A stretch of 16,346 nt of DNA from an uncultured Lachnospiraceae bacterium (GCA_910587955.1 CAJUNN010000057.1:1-16346), one strand, 5' to 3'. Positions 1-7,355 are shown, counted from the first letter of the stretch. The notes: a model not told the origin generated them from the letters alone. Translations and numbers: made by a program.

Positions 1-53
1 AGAGCGTCGCATTGGTAGTGCGGAGGTCACGGGTCCGATTCCCGTCAGCAGCT
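1..53 (+). tRNA. tRNA-Thr(GGT), 3' part, cut by the window start
   Basis: The window begins in the D arm. The anticodon stem pairs 7-11 with 19-23 around the loop TTGGTAG, giving anticodon GGT at 14-16, which reads ACC (Thr). The T stem ACGGG/CCCGT (29-33 and 41-45) closes a seven-base loop, followed by a 3' acceptor strand CAGCAGC and discriminator T at 53. CCA is not encoded. The T loop reads TCCGATT, so the position that is normally U55 (pseudouridine) is C. The 5' acceptor and most of the D arm lie outside the window. Confidence 0.88.
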
Positions 54-58
54 TAACG

Positions 59-101
59 AAAACAGCGGAAGCCTCATATTTTATAAGGTTTCCGCTGTTT
101 T
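59..101 (+). terminator. Intrinsic terminator of the tRNA-Thr transcript
   Basis: A long inverted repeat starts six bases after the tRNA: AAAACAGCGGAAGCCT pairs with AAGGTTTCCGCTGTTTT around an A/T-rich loop, with one G-U pair, and the 3' arm ends in a T run. It separates the tRNA unit from the lipoprotein gene and leaves only about 35 bases for a promoter of that gene. Confidence 0.85.
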
Positions 102-135
102 CATATCACGAATACTGCGTAAAGGAGACATGGAA

Positions 136-954
136 ATGAAACACAGCAAACGGGCTGCCGCTATGGGAATCCTTGCCGTTTCCCTCACGCTTGCCGGCTG
201 TCACAAGCACCAATGGCAGGAGGCTTCCTGTACCGCCCCACAAACCTGCGCGGAATGTGAAGAGACGGACGGAGAACCCTTGGGACACACCTGGACGGAG
301 GCCAGCTACAGCGCCCCCAAAACCTGCAGCGTGTGCGGGCAAACGGAAGGGGAGCCTTTGCAGGCCGATTTCGAGACCTATGATTTTACATACAAGACGG
401 AAACGGACCAGGAATATCCCTTTGCCACCAAATGCGGCTCTTCCGATGATTTAACCAAGGGAACCGTTTCCTTCTCCGATTACCGGACCTTCGCCTCCGA
501 CGAGGAGCATCCGGCCCAGGAAGGATACGAGTGGAAAACAGTCACAGCCACTGTTACCTTCGAAGACGAAAATGTCTCCCGCTACGGCATGGGCGGTTAT
601 GTGTGGGGAATCTGCGATTTCTACAATCTCGCCCCCGGCGGCGAAGAGGAAGACAGCACCGGAAGCAAAGATGCTTTTACCGTAAACTATAACGGCACGG
701 ACTATACGGAATGCAGCTGCGAAACGGAATGGCTCACCAATGAAGAAACGGAGTGGCTGGAAAAAGAGGACGGAACCTACTATTACAAATCCCAGATCCG
801 ATTCACCTTCCGTCTGCCCGTCGGCTACGACGGACAGACCGTATTCCTCTATAATTATGAGGCCGATCATGAAACCGGCGGTTCCTTTGACACCATAGAA
901 ACGATTACCCGGTGCCTGAAGGACGAAAATACCGTAATCTTTCAATTAAAATAG
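136..954 (+). CDS. Secreted lipoprotein with two Cys/His/Trp repeats
   Basis: The 272-residue product starts with a lipoprotein signal: charged MKHSKR, a short hydrophobic stretch and the lipobox LAGC with Cys22, so it should be lipid-anchored on the outer face of the membrane. Residues 25-76 hold two 26-residue repeats of the form H-x-W-x-EAS-x-x-AP-x-TC-x-x-C-x-x-T-x-GEPL; paired Cys and His suggest a small metal-binding or ribbon-like fold. The rest (about 77-272) is rich in Tyr, Glu and Thr, looks like a beta-rich extracellular domain, and is not one I recognise. I chose ATG 136 over the in-frame ATG 130: AAAGGAG (121-127) is 8 bases from 136 but only 2 from 130. The gene stands alone between two terminators. 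Ligand and role are unknown. Confidence 0.85.
   Translation: MKHSKRAAAMGILAVSLTLAGCHKHQWQEASCTAPQTCAECEETDGEPLGHTWTEASYSAPKTCSVCGQTEGEPLQADFETYDFTYKTETDQEYPFATKCGSSDDLTKGTVSFSDYRTFASDEEHPAQEGYEWKTVTATVTFEDENVSRYGMGGYVWGICDFYNLAPGGEEEDSTGSKDAFTVNYNGTDYTECSCETEWLTNEETEWLEKEDGTYYYKSQIRFTFRLPVGYDGQTVFLYNYEADHETGGSFDTIETITRCLKDENTVIFQLK
208..363 (+). repeat. Two tandem 78-base coding repeats (26 residues each)
   Basis: Codons for residues 25-50 (208-285) and 51-76 (286-363) encode parallel units: HQW...EASCTAPQTCAEC...GEPLG and HTW...EASYSAPKTCSVC...GEPLQ. The first Cys of unit one is Tyr in unit two, while the C-x-x-C pair is kept in both. Confidence 0.8.
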
Positions 955-962
955 AACCTGGC

Positions 963-1000
963 AGGGAAGCTTTCGGAATTGTACTCCGAAAGCTTCCTTT
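963..1000. terminator. Hairpin terminator between convergent lipoprotein and htrA genes
   Basis: A perfect 13-bp stem GGAAGCTTTCGGA (965-977) / TCCGAAAGCTTCC (985-997) with a 7-base loop is followed by a short TTT on the + strand. It starts about 10 bases after the lipoprotein stop. It has no clear T run on the minus strand, so it probably serves mainly the + strand gene, but it may block transcription both ways. Confidence 0.8.
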
Positions 1001-1015
1001 CATGATTTGTCCTTC

Positions 1016-2194
1016 TTAATTCCGCTTTCCCAGAACCACATTCACCGTACGCTCCTCATACTGTCCGTTTTCTACAGCCCAGACTGCAAACGTTACCTCT
1101 TCTCCTTCCTTATAATAAGAGAGCTGTTCCTTCAATTCCCCCATGGAGGATACGCTGGCGCCGTCAAACTTCGCAATAATATTTCCCTTCTTAAGACCTG
1201 CCTTTTCTGCTGCCGATCCCTCCTCCACGGAAGTAATATAGATTCCTCGGGGCATATCGTAGGCCTCCGATACCTCTAATGTCACATCCTGGCCGGTAAT
1301 CCCTAAGAATCCCTGTTTCTCTTCCGGTACCTTCTCCTCCCGGATGGTCCGGTTCATCAGGCCCTCAATAATGCCTACCACATCGTCCACCGGAATGGCA
1401 TAGCCCATACCCTCCACGCTGGTATCGGAATACTTTGCGGAATTGATGCCCACCAGCTGCCCCTTCCGGTTCAGAAGTGCTCCGCCGCTGTTGCCCGGAT
1501 TGATAGCCGCATCTGTCTGAATCAAGGTGTTGGTACTGTCATCGACGGTCACCTGGCGGTTTAAGGCACTCACGATGCCGGTAGTCACGGACTGTCCGTA
1601 GCCCAGGGCATTTCCGATAGCAATCACCTGCTCGCCTACCTGAAGCTCCGAAGAACTCCCGAGCTCAATCACCCGGATCTTTTCCCGGGTTTCCTTTGAA
1701 ATATCCTCCATTTTCACGGCAATCACAGCCAGATCCCGATCCCGGTCCGTCCCCTTGACCTTGGCCTCACAGGCCGTCTCGTCCGCAAAGCCCACACTCA
1801 GCACCTGGGCGGAATTTACTACGTGATTGTTGGTGACAATCAAAAGCTCCGTATCTGTCTGCCCGATAATAATCCCTGTCCCGCTGCTCTGGCTCTCATA
1901 AGCCATAGTCTGGCCGAAAAGATTCTGCATTTCCTGCACTCCTATATTGGTGATCGAGACCAGAGAGGGCATCACATTTGCGGCAATGTCGGATACATCC
2001 AGCCCCTGTCCTACGCCGGATTCGTCCCGGCTGCTCACCGGATCCGCCAGATTTACTTTCGCCGTCTCTGTCTTCCCTCCGCTCTCCTTCCCTACGGATC
2101 GGTCCAGCATATAATTGCTCCCCTGAAACGCCACGCTGGCAAGAACTCCAAAGGCCATTGCCGCAGCCACAAGCTTCGCTCCTTTTTTCAACAT
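1016..2194 (-). CDS. htrA: HtrA/DegP-type membrane-anchored serine protease with PDZ domain
   Basis: This is an S1C-family protease that degrades or checks misfolded proteins outside the cytoplasmic membrane. From the chosen start (392 residues) there is an N-terminal membrane anchor (about 4-25), a linker, a trypsin-like domain with the triad His124 (TNNHVV), Asp154 (DRDLAV) and Ser236 (NPGNSGGALL), then a C-terminal PDZ domain (about 290-385) with the GIYITSV and GSAAEKAGLKKGNII stretches. An in-frame ATG at 2236 exists, but it has no ribosome binding site and sits where transcription from the TATAAT box at 2243-2248 would begin. ATG 2194 has AGGAGG five bases upstream (2200-2205). It is a single gene, divergent from the small gene at 2358; the exact paralogue (HtrA, HtrB, YyxA) cannot be told from sequence alone. 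Confidence 0.93.
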   Translation of the reverse strand: MLKKGAKLVAAAMAFGVLASVAFQGSNYMLDRSVGKESGGKTETAKVNLADPVSSRDESGVGQGLDVSDIAANVMPSLVSITNIGVQEMQNLFGQTMAYESQSSGTGIIIGQTDTELLIVTNNHVVNSAQVLSVGFADETACEAKVKGTDRDRDLAVIAVKMEDISKETREKIRVIELGSSSELQVGEQVIAIGNALGYGQSVTTGIVSALNRQVTVDDSTNTLIQTDAAINPGNSGGALLNRKGQLVGINSAKYSDTSVEGMGYAIPVDDVVGIIEGLMNRTIREEKVPEEKQGFLGITGQDVTLEVSEAYDMPRGIYITSVEEGSAAEKAGLKKGNIIAKFDGASVSSMGELKEQLSYYKEGEEVTFAVWAVENGQYEERTVNVVLGKRN

Positions 2195-2242
2195 CTCTGC
2201 CTCCTGTCCTGCGTTTTCGCATCTTTTAATTTTCATACGCTT

Positions 2243-2248
2243 ATTATA
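2243..2248 (-). promoter_or_regulatory. -10 box of the htrA promoter
   Basis: Read on the minus strand this is a perfect TATAAT. A start point about 7 bases on falls near 2236, giving a ~42-base leader to ATG 2194. I cannot find a convincing -35 hexamer at 16-18 bp, so only the -10 is called. Confidence 0.5.
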
Positions 2249-2357
2249 GGAAGCAGTTGTGTTGCATCTGTGGTGTTTCTATGGAAATTTTGTGGCGTTC
2301 CTGTGTATTTTTTGTGTTTTAAATGGAAAAATAGGAGTAAAACAGGAGGGAAAGATC

Positions 2358-2549
2358 TTGAAAGAAAAAAAAGAAACAAACAATGAATCCATCATCGAAG
2401 GCTATGACTACCTGGGAAATTCCTGCTCTGTCACGGACTGCACCGGACTAATTCCAAGCGCTCCCTCATCCGAGGCAGAGCGGGACTCCTATGAGGACGT
2501 CTACCACTACCAGCCCAAAGCCGCACCGAAACGGGAGGAAAGGAGCTGA
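2358..2549 (+). CDS. Small acidic protein of unknown function, TTG start
   Basis: I do not recognise this 63-residue protein. The frame is open from further upstream, but the only good initiation signal is AGGAGG (2344-2349) eight bases before TTG 2358. The product begins with a charged LKEKKETNNE stretch, then has YDYLGNSCSVTDCTGLIPS with two Cys four residues apart (C-x4-C), an acidic segment ending in YEDVYHYQP, and a basic tail. It has no signal peptide or membrane segment, so it is probably cytosolic. It is divergent from htrA and convergent with the VanZ-carboxypeptidase gene, six bases from that gene's stop. The strong ribosome binding site and the end fitted into a shared hairpin argue that it is real. 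Confidence 0.65.
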   Translation: MKEKKETNNESIIEGYDYLGNSCSVTDCTGLIPSAPSSEAERDSYEDVYHYQPKAAPKREERS

Positions 2550-2566
2550 CGGCTCCTACTCCTCCC
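2533..2566. terminator. GC-rich hairpin covering two facing stop codons
   Basis: GGGAGGA (2533-2539) pairs with TCCTCCC (2560-2566), and AGGAGC (2541-2546) with GCTCCT (2552-2557), with a small internal bulge and a five-base loop. The small gene's TGA (2547-2549) lies in the loop, and the TAG of the minus-strand gene (2556-2558) lies in the 3' arm. Neither strand has a T run, so it is a candidate bidirectional terminator or mRNA end-stabilising structure rather than a classical one. Confidence 0.55.
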
Positions 2567-4133
2567 CGCCTCCGGCCACATGGTCAAAGAGGATCTTTGT
2601 ATCTTTCCAGCGGCCTTCCTCGCTGTCCTTCATAACAGCCGTCACGTAACGTCGGCCGTCGACCTCCAAAGCTCCCACCAGGCATTTTTCATCCCCGAAG
2701 CTGCCTGTCTTTAAGCCGATGGCTCCTTCATAATAATATTCGCTGTCGCTCTGCAAAAGCAGATTCGTATTCTTGTAAGTTACATCCATAGTCTCAAAGA
2801 GCGCACGGGATGTACGTTTGCCTGCAAACTTCATAATCGTCTCATTCTCCAGGCAGGCCCTGGCTACCCGGATCATATCCCTGGCCGTGGTATAATTGCT
2901 TTCTCCGTCCCCGTCCGGGCTGGCGAAATTGGAATTTTCCAGGCCCAGCTCCGTTCCCAGCTCATTCATAGCGCTGACAAAAGCTCCCACCGCCTCATCC
3001 GTGGATGCCTCATTATTTCCCAGAATCTTATGACCCGCATAATTGGCCAGCGCATAGGCCGCGTCATTGCCGGAGGGAAGTAAAAGTGCGCATATAAACG
3101 TCTCCACACTTCCCTTGGTTCCCACCTTAAGGCTGGCCGTGGAAGCTCCCGCACTGATCCGGCGGATCTCCTCCCCGGCAGTCAGCGTCTCGTCCACACC
3201 GCAGTATTTCAACACAGTCAAGGCTGTCATCAGCTTGGTAGTGCTGGCCGGAATCACCTGCTCTTCCGCATTTTTCTCATAGAGAATCATATTGTCATCC
3301 AAAGAAAACAGACAGGCGGATCCGGCTTCCAGAGACAAGTCCGGCATCTGCTCCGCCACCGGCAGTTTCTTTGCCTCCTCCTCCGCCAGGCGTCTTGCTT
3401 CCTCTTCCTGCGCCGCCTGCTCCTCTGCCTCCTGCTGTTTTCGAGCCAGCTCCTGCCTGGCCGTCCGCGCCAGGGCGTTCTGGCTTTTCTCAACCTTGGC
3501 CCCCTGCAGCATCACAGCCGCAAACAGGACCAGAATCAGAAACTCCAGCTCCCTTTTCACCGCAAAGGACACCTCTTTCCTGCGGGAACGCTTTACCGTA
3601 CCCATGCGCTCTGCGGAAGGATAGTACATACACAGCAAACCAAAAAGAAAATATCCCAGAAAGGTTCCCAATAAACTCAAAAGAAATTCATTCAGGCTTG
3701 TTTTTGCCCCTGAAAGAAAGAGCTGGAAAATCTCCGTAAACAGGGAGACACCGCCGCAGAGCAGAATGACCTTCCCGAAATTTTGAAAACGCCGGAACAA
3801 AAAGGGAATTAGAAAGCCCGGCAGGGCATACTTTAAAACGGCTCCCAAAAGTGAAAGAGCGCCGTTTTCTTTTACCATATCAATCATTCCCTTCACGGGA
3901 ATCCAGTCCGCACCCTGGAACGAAGGCTTCAGGGAAAATCCCAGAGCCGGGGACAGGGAACTGCAGAACAGGGCAAAAAACCAGAAACCAAGGAGGGCGA
4001 ACCCCAGCTCATGCCAGAGGGGTACACGCATCTCCCCATTATAATATAAAAGCCAGATTACGGCCCGGAAAATCAGATAAACGATGATTCCTGCCAAGAG
4101 GTAAGGCACCGCGGCGGCGACAAAATTCAACAA
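2556..4133 (-). CDS. VanZ-like membrane domain fused to D-Ala-D-Ala carboxypeptidase (S11)
   Basis: This two-part protein is about 525 residues from the chosen start. Residues ~1-175 form a VanZ-like multi-helix membrane domain with WIPVKGMIDMV and TEIFQLFLSGAKTSLNEF-type signatures. A further membrane helix (~196-211) and a charged Glu/Arg/Ala-rich, probably coiled-coil linker (~214-257) lead to a serine D,D-carboxypeptidase domain with the three penicillin-binding motifs STTK (Ser297, Lys300), SGN (354-356) and KTG (475-477). The enzyme domain should lie outside the membrane and trim D-Ala from peptidoglycan stem peptides. The usual C-terminal amphipathic anchor of DacA proteins is missing; anchoring comes from the N-terminal membrane part. 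Start: AGGAGG (4140-4145) is 6 bases from TTG 4133 and 9 from TTG 4130. An upstream TTG at 4187 lies before the promoter and has no ribosome binding site. The gene lies 71 bases after sigH. Confidence 0.88.
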   Translation of the reverse strand: MLNFVAAAVPYLLAGIIVYLIFRAVIWLLYYNGEMRVPLWHELGFALLGFWFFALFCSSLSPALGFSLKPSFQGADWIPVKGMIDMVKENGALSLLGAVLKYALPGFLIPFLFRRFQNFGKVILLCGGVSLFTEIFQLFLSGAKTSLNEFLLSLLGTFLGYFLFGLLCMYYPSAERMGTVKRSRRKEVSFAVKRELEFLILVLFAAVMLQGAKVEKSQNALARTARQELARKQQEAEEQAAQEEEARRLAEEEAKKLPVAEQMPDLSLEAGSACLFSLDDNMILYEKNAEEQVIPASTTKLMTALTVLKYCGVDETLTAGEEIRRISAGASTASLKVGTKGSVETFICALLLPSGNDAAYALANYAGHKILGNNEASTDEAVGAFVSAMNELGTELGLENSNFASPDGDGESNYTTARDMIRVARACLENETIMKFAGKRTSRALFETMDVTYKNTNLLLQSDSEYYYEGAIGLKTGSFGDEKCLVGALEVDGRRYVTAVMKDSEEGRWKDTKILFDHVAGGGEE

Positions 4134-4154
4134 AAATCCCCTCCTTCCGTTTCC

Positions 4155-4163
4155 AGTATAGCA
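4155..4163 (-). promoter_or_regulatory. Extended -10 promoter for the VanZ-carboxypeptidase gene
   Basis: Minus-strand TGCTATACT combines an extended-10 TG with a -10 one base from consensus. It lies just before the ribosome binding site at 4140-4145. No good -35 is seen at normal spacing, and no terminator separates this gene from sigH, so read-through from the sigH operon is also possible. Confidence 0.5.
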
Positions 4164-4204
4164 CAAGACCGGGAAAAAGGGGACCAAAATTCATTAAATT
4201 TTTC

Positions 4205-4798
4205 TTAAATGCGCTTTTCCGATCTTCCTGTGCGTCCCAGCTTCCGGCGGATCCGCTGGATGGCATTGTCCACGGACTTGGCAGACTTATTCAGGCGCAC
4301 CGCAATCTCCGTATAGCTCTGGCCGTTCAGGCACGCCCGCAGGATCTCCTGCTCAAAGGGGCTTAGCGCATTCCGGATTTCCTCATAAAGGCCTTTCAGG
4401 CTTTCCTGAGCGATGAGAAGCTCCTCCGGGCTTTTCCCTGTGGGATCGCCCGCCCCCTCTCCCAGGCTGGGGGAAAGTTCCACATAGGAATTTAAGGGCA
4501 CATGCTTCTGCCGGTTGGAGGCCTGGATTGCGCTGTAAATCTGACGGGAAATACAAATCTGGGCAAAAGTCTCAAAGGAGGCCTCCTTGTCCGGCTGATA
4601 GTCCCGGATGGCCTTAAAGAGGCCCAGCATCCCTTCCTGGATGAGATCGTCCCCGTCCCCTCCAATGAGATACAAAGCCCTGGCCTGCCTGCGCACCTGG
4701 CCTTTATACCGCTCAATCAGCACATCCATGCAGGCTTTCTCTCCTGCCCCGATACCGGCAATCAACTGTTCATCTGTCAGCTCTTCATAGTTCTCCAT
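4205..4798 (-). CDS. sigH: RNA polymerase sigma-H (sporulation / post-exponential sigma factor)
   Basis: The 197-residue product matches the sigma-H group of sigma-70 family factors. Region 2 includes LIGGDGDDLIQEGMLGLFKAI and the conserved SRQIYSAI...RQKHVPLNSYV stretch typical of SigH; a short variable linker follows; region 4 has LSPFEQEILRACLNGQSYTEIA and a helix-turn-helix ending NKSAKSVDNAIQRIRRKLG. In spore formers SigH drives entry into sporulation (for example spo0A and spoIIA transcription). It is the last of five overlapping genes, its start lying 14 bases inside rlmB, as at the same locus in Bacillus. The ribosome binding site is a modest AGAGGA just before ATG 4798. No separate promoter is obvious, although one inside rlmB cannot be excluded. 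Confidence 0.93.
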   Translation of the reverse strand: MENYEELTDEQLIAGIGAGEKACMDVLIERYKGQVRRQARALYLIGGDGDDLIQEGMLGLFKAIRDYQPDKEASFETFAQICISRQIYSAIQASNRQKHVPLNSYVELSPSLGEGAGDPTGKSPEELLIAQESLKGLYEEIRNALSPFEQEILRACLNGQSYTEIAVRLNKSAKSVDNAIQRIRRKLGRTGRSEKRI

Positions 4799-5534
4799 AC
4801 TTCCTCTGCCTTACAATCTCAAACGCCAGCACGCCTGCGGCTACCGACGCGTTCAGGGAATCGATATCCCCAGCTGTGGGAATGGACGCCGTAAAGTCGC
4901 AGCGCTCCCGGACCAGACGTCCCACGCCCTCCCCTTCGTTTCCAATCACCAGCCCTATGGGTCCGGTGAGACGAAGGCTGTACATAGTCTCTCCGCCCAT
5001 ATCCGCACAGACAAACCACAGGCCTTCCTTCTTTAAATCTTCAATCACGGAAGCCAGATTCGTCACCTTGGCCACCGGAGTATAGTTCAGGGCTCCTGCG
5101 GAAGCCCGGGCCACCGAAGCCGTCAGTCCCGCTGCCCGCCGTTTGGGAATAATCACCCCGTGGGCCCCCGCCAGATTGGCAGTACGGATGATAGCTCCCA
5201 GGTTATGGGGATCCTCAATGTTGTCCAAAAGAAAGAGAAACGGATCCTCTCCCTTTTCCCGGGCTCCCGCCAGGATTTCCTCCACCGTGGAATAGGCATA
5301 AGCCGCAGCACTGGCGATCACCCCCTGGTGATGCCCCGTGGCGGACATTTGATCCAGGCGCTCTTTGGATACATAATTGACGATGGTGTCGCTTTTGCGC
5401 GCCTCCCGCTTGATGGTATTGACAATTCCGTCCTGGCAGCCGTCCAGCACAAACAGCTTGTCTATGGTTTTCCCGGAACGGAACGCCTCCAGGACAGCGT
5501 TTCTTCCCTCTATGGTCATTTCTTCATACCGCAT
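4785..5534 (-). CDS. rlmB: 23S rRNA 2'-O-methyltransferase RlmB (SpoU/TrmH family)
   Basis: The 249-residue enzyme matches the family that uses S-adenosylmethionine to 2'-O-methylate a guanosine of 23S rRNA (G2251 in E. coli numbering). The N-terminal substrate-binding domain (~7-85) begins with IEGRNAVLEAF. The SPOUT knotted domain follows with its three motifs: NIEDPHNLGAIIRTANLAGA, IGLVIGNEGEGVGR, and SLNASVAAGVLAFEIVRQR. GGAGG (5541-5545) is six bases before ATG 5534. The gene overlaps mrnC by 11 bases and sigH by 14, so translation is probably coupled. The yacP gene that follows rlmB in Bacillus is missing here. Confidence 0.95.
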   Translation of the reverse strand: MRYEEMTIEGRNAVLEAFRSGKTIDKLFVLDGCQDGIVNTIKREARKSDTIVNYVSKERLDQMSATGHHQGVIASAAAYAYSTVEEILAGAREKGEDPFLFLLDNIEDPHNLGAIIRTANLAGAHGVIIPKRRAAGLTASVARASAGALNYTPVAKVTNLASVIEDLKKEGLWFVCADMGGETMYSLRLTGPIGLVIGNEGEGVGRLVRERCDFTASIPTAGDIDSLNASVAAGVLAFEIVRQRKYGEL

Positions 5535-5964
5535 GCAGTTCCTCCAGTCCCAGCTTTATAAGCTCCGTCAGCCGCTTCATATTTCCCGTCAGATAAAGAT
5601 ACCCCATCAGGGCCTCAAAGCCTGTAGCCTTCCGGTAATCCGACACGGTAGCATGCTTCGCCACCGTGGGGGAATTGGCGTTCCGCCCCCGCTTAAACAC
5701 GTGAAGCTCCTCCTCCGTCAGTTCCCCCCGGATCCGCTCCAGCATATCCGCCTGCGCGCCTGCGTTTACCAGTTGGCTGGCCTTCCGGTGCAGCCTGCCC
5801 GCCTGGGCATTGCCGCCTCCCACCAAAAGGGAACGGATCACAAGCTCGTAAATCCCGTCTCCGATATAGGCCAGCACCAGGGGGGAATAGGTGCGCACAT
5901 TCACCGTTTCCAGGCCGAATTCCCGGCGGATCTCCGCCATCATATCCATCATGCCCTCTTCCAT
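5524..5964 (-). CDS. mrnC: Mini-ribonuclease III (23S rRNA maturation)
   Basis: The 146-residue product is an RNase III catalytic domain without the double-stranded RNA binding domain, the hallmark of Mini-III, which in Firmicutes trims 23S rRNA ends. YSPLVLAYIGDGIYEL carries the catalytic Asp36, and TGFEALMGYLYL near the C-terminus supplies the second acidic site. The HRKASQLVNAGAQ and RGRNANSPTVAKHAT stretches are typical of the family. ATG 5964 has AAGGAG four bases upstream, a little tight; ATGs at 5952, 5949 and 5943 are alternatives. The gene overlaps the cysS end by 16 bases and the rlmB start by 11. Confidence 0.93.
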   Translation of the reverse strand: MEEGMMDMMAEIRREFGLETVNVRTYSPLVLAYIGDGIYELVIRSLLVGGGNAQAGRLHRKASQLVNAGAQADMLERIRGELTEEELHVFKRGRNANSPTVAKHATVSDYRKATGFEALMGYLYLTGNMKRLTELIKLGLEELHAV

Positions 5965-7355
5965 TTAACTCCTTCCCGGGTATCCTCCAAGACTATGCCT
6001 TTTTCCAGAAGAAGCCCCCGGATTTCGTCCGCCCGGGCAAAATTTTTGTTCTTCCTGGCCTGCTGGCGCTCCTCTATCAAAGCCTCAATCTCCGCATCCA
6101 GAAGTTCTTCCTTCTTCTCCGCCGCAAGTCCCAGAATGCCGCAGAGGGTTTTCAGCCGTTCCAGGCATTTTTCCAGATACTCCTTCGTATGTTCCCCGCC
6201 GGCATGGGTATTTACGTATTTGACCAGCTCAAATACAGCCGAAACAGCGTCGGCCGTGTTGAAATCATCGTCCATGGCCTCCTCAAATTTCTTTACAAAT
6301 TCCTCTGTTGCCTCGTAGTGCGCGGATTCGCCCTCCGTCATTTTGGTATCTTCCGCAGTTCCCATCAAATGCTTCAGATTTTCCGCAGCCGTCACAATCC
6401 GCTCCAGGCTGTTCTTGGAGGCCTCCATCAGCTCCTCGCTGAAATTTAAGGGGCTGCGGTAGTGGGCACTCAGCATAAAGAATCGCAGCACCTGCAGATC
6501 GTACTTTTCGCTGATCTCACGAACCGTAAAGAAATTTCCCAGGGACTTGGACATTTTGCGGTTGTCAATGTTTAAAAAGGCATTGTGCAGCCAGTATTTG
6601 GCAAATTCCGTTCCGTTGCAGGCCTCGCTCTGGGCGATCTCGTTCTCGTGGTGGGGAAATACCAGATCCTCGCCCCCTGCGTGAATATCGATCTGCTCTC
6701 CCAGATATTTCTTTGACATAACGGAACACTCAATATGCCAGCCGGGACGGCCCTCGCTCCAGGGAGAAGGCCAGGCAGGCTCCCCCTCCTTCTTCGGTTT
6801 CCAGAGAACGAAATCCAGTGGATCTTCCTTCTCGTCCTCCCCGGATACCAGAAGAGAGCGGTTTCCGCTGCGCAGATCGTCCAGATTCTTATGGGAAAGC
6901 TTTCCGTATCCGTCAAATTTCCGGGTGCGGAAATACACGGTTCCGTTGACCTCATAGGCATACCCTTTCTCCATAAGCTGCTGAATCATTTCCAGCATCC
7001 CTGCGATCTCCTCTGTGGCCAGGGGATGGGTGGTGGCCGGCTTTACATTCATCATCTCCATGTCTTTTTTGCACTCCGCAATGTAGCGCTCTGAGATTTC
7101 CCGGGCAGATACGCCCTCCTCTATGGCTTTTTTGATAATCTTGTCATCCACATCCGTAAAGTTGGACACATAATTTACCTCGTATCCCCGGTATTCCATA
7201 TACCGGCGGACCGTGTCAAAGACAATCATGGGCCTGGCATTTCCGATATGGATAAAATTGTATACGGTAGGCCCGCACACGTACATCTTTACCTTCCCCT
7301 CCTCCAGAGGAACAAATTCTTCTTTTTTCTTTGAGATGGTGTTATATACTCTCAT
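5949..7355 (-). CDS. cysS: Cysteinyl-tRNA synthetase
   Basis: This 468-residue class I synthetase charges tRNA-Cys with cysteine in the cytosol. The HIGH-type motif is HIGN (36-39), KMSKS is at 267-271, and the zinc ligands expected for CysS are present as Cys27, Cys210, His235 and Glu239 (VCGPTVYNF, HIECSVMS and FPHHENEIAQ). Length is normal for the family. AAGGAG lies eight bases before ATG 7355. The start overlaps the cysE end by 14 bases and the stop overlaps mrnC. Expression should depend on the upstream cysteine T-box, since no promoter is visible between cysE and cysS. Confidence 0.97.
   Translation of the reverse strand: MRVYNTISKKKEEFVPLEEGKVKMYVCGPTVYNFIHIGNARPMIVFDTVRRYMEYRGYEVNYVSNFTDVDDKIIKKAIEEGVSAREISERYIAECKKDMEMMNVKPATTHPLATEEIAGMLEMIQQLMEKGYAYEVNGTVYFRTRKFDGYGKLSHKNLDDLRSGNRSLLVSGEDEKEDPLDFVLWKPKKEGEPAWPSPWSEGRPGWHIECSVMSKKYLGEQIDIHAGGEDLVFPHHENEIAQSEACNGTEFAKYWLHNAFLNIDNRKMSKSLGNFFTVREISEKYDLQVLRFFMLSAHYRSPLNFSEELMEASKNSLERIVTAAENLKHLMGTAEDTKMTEGESAHYEATEEFVKKFEEAMDDDFNTADAVSAVFELVKYVNTHAGGEHTKEYLEKCLERLKTLCGILGLAAEKKEELLDAEIEALIEERQQARKNKNFARADEIRGLLLEKGIVLEDTREGVKWKRA

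Noticed and set aside
451..945. Long open frame antisense to the lipoprotein gene
   Set aside because: It mirrors the codon pattern of the real gene, has no ribosome binding site and its product has no recognisable family.
5377..6318. 313-codon open frame on the + strand
   Set aside because: It is antisense to rlmB, mrnC and cysS, all clear genes; the product is low complexity and unlike any protein family.
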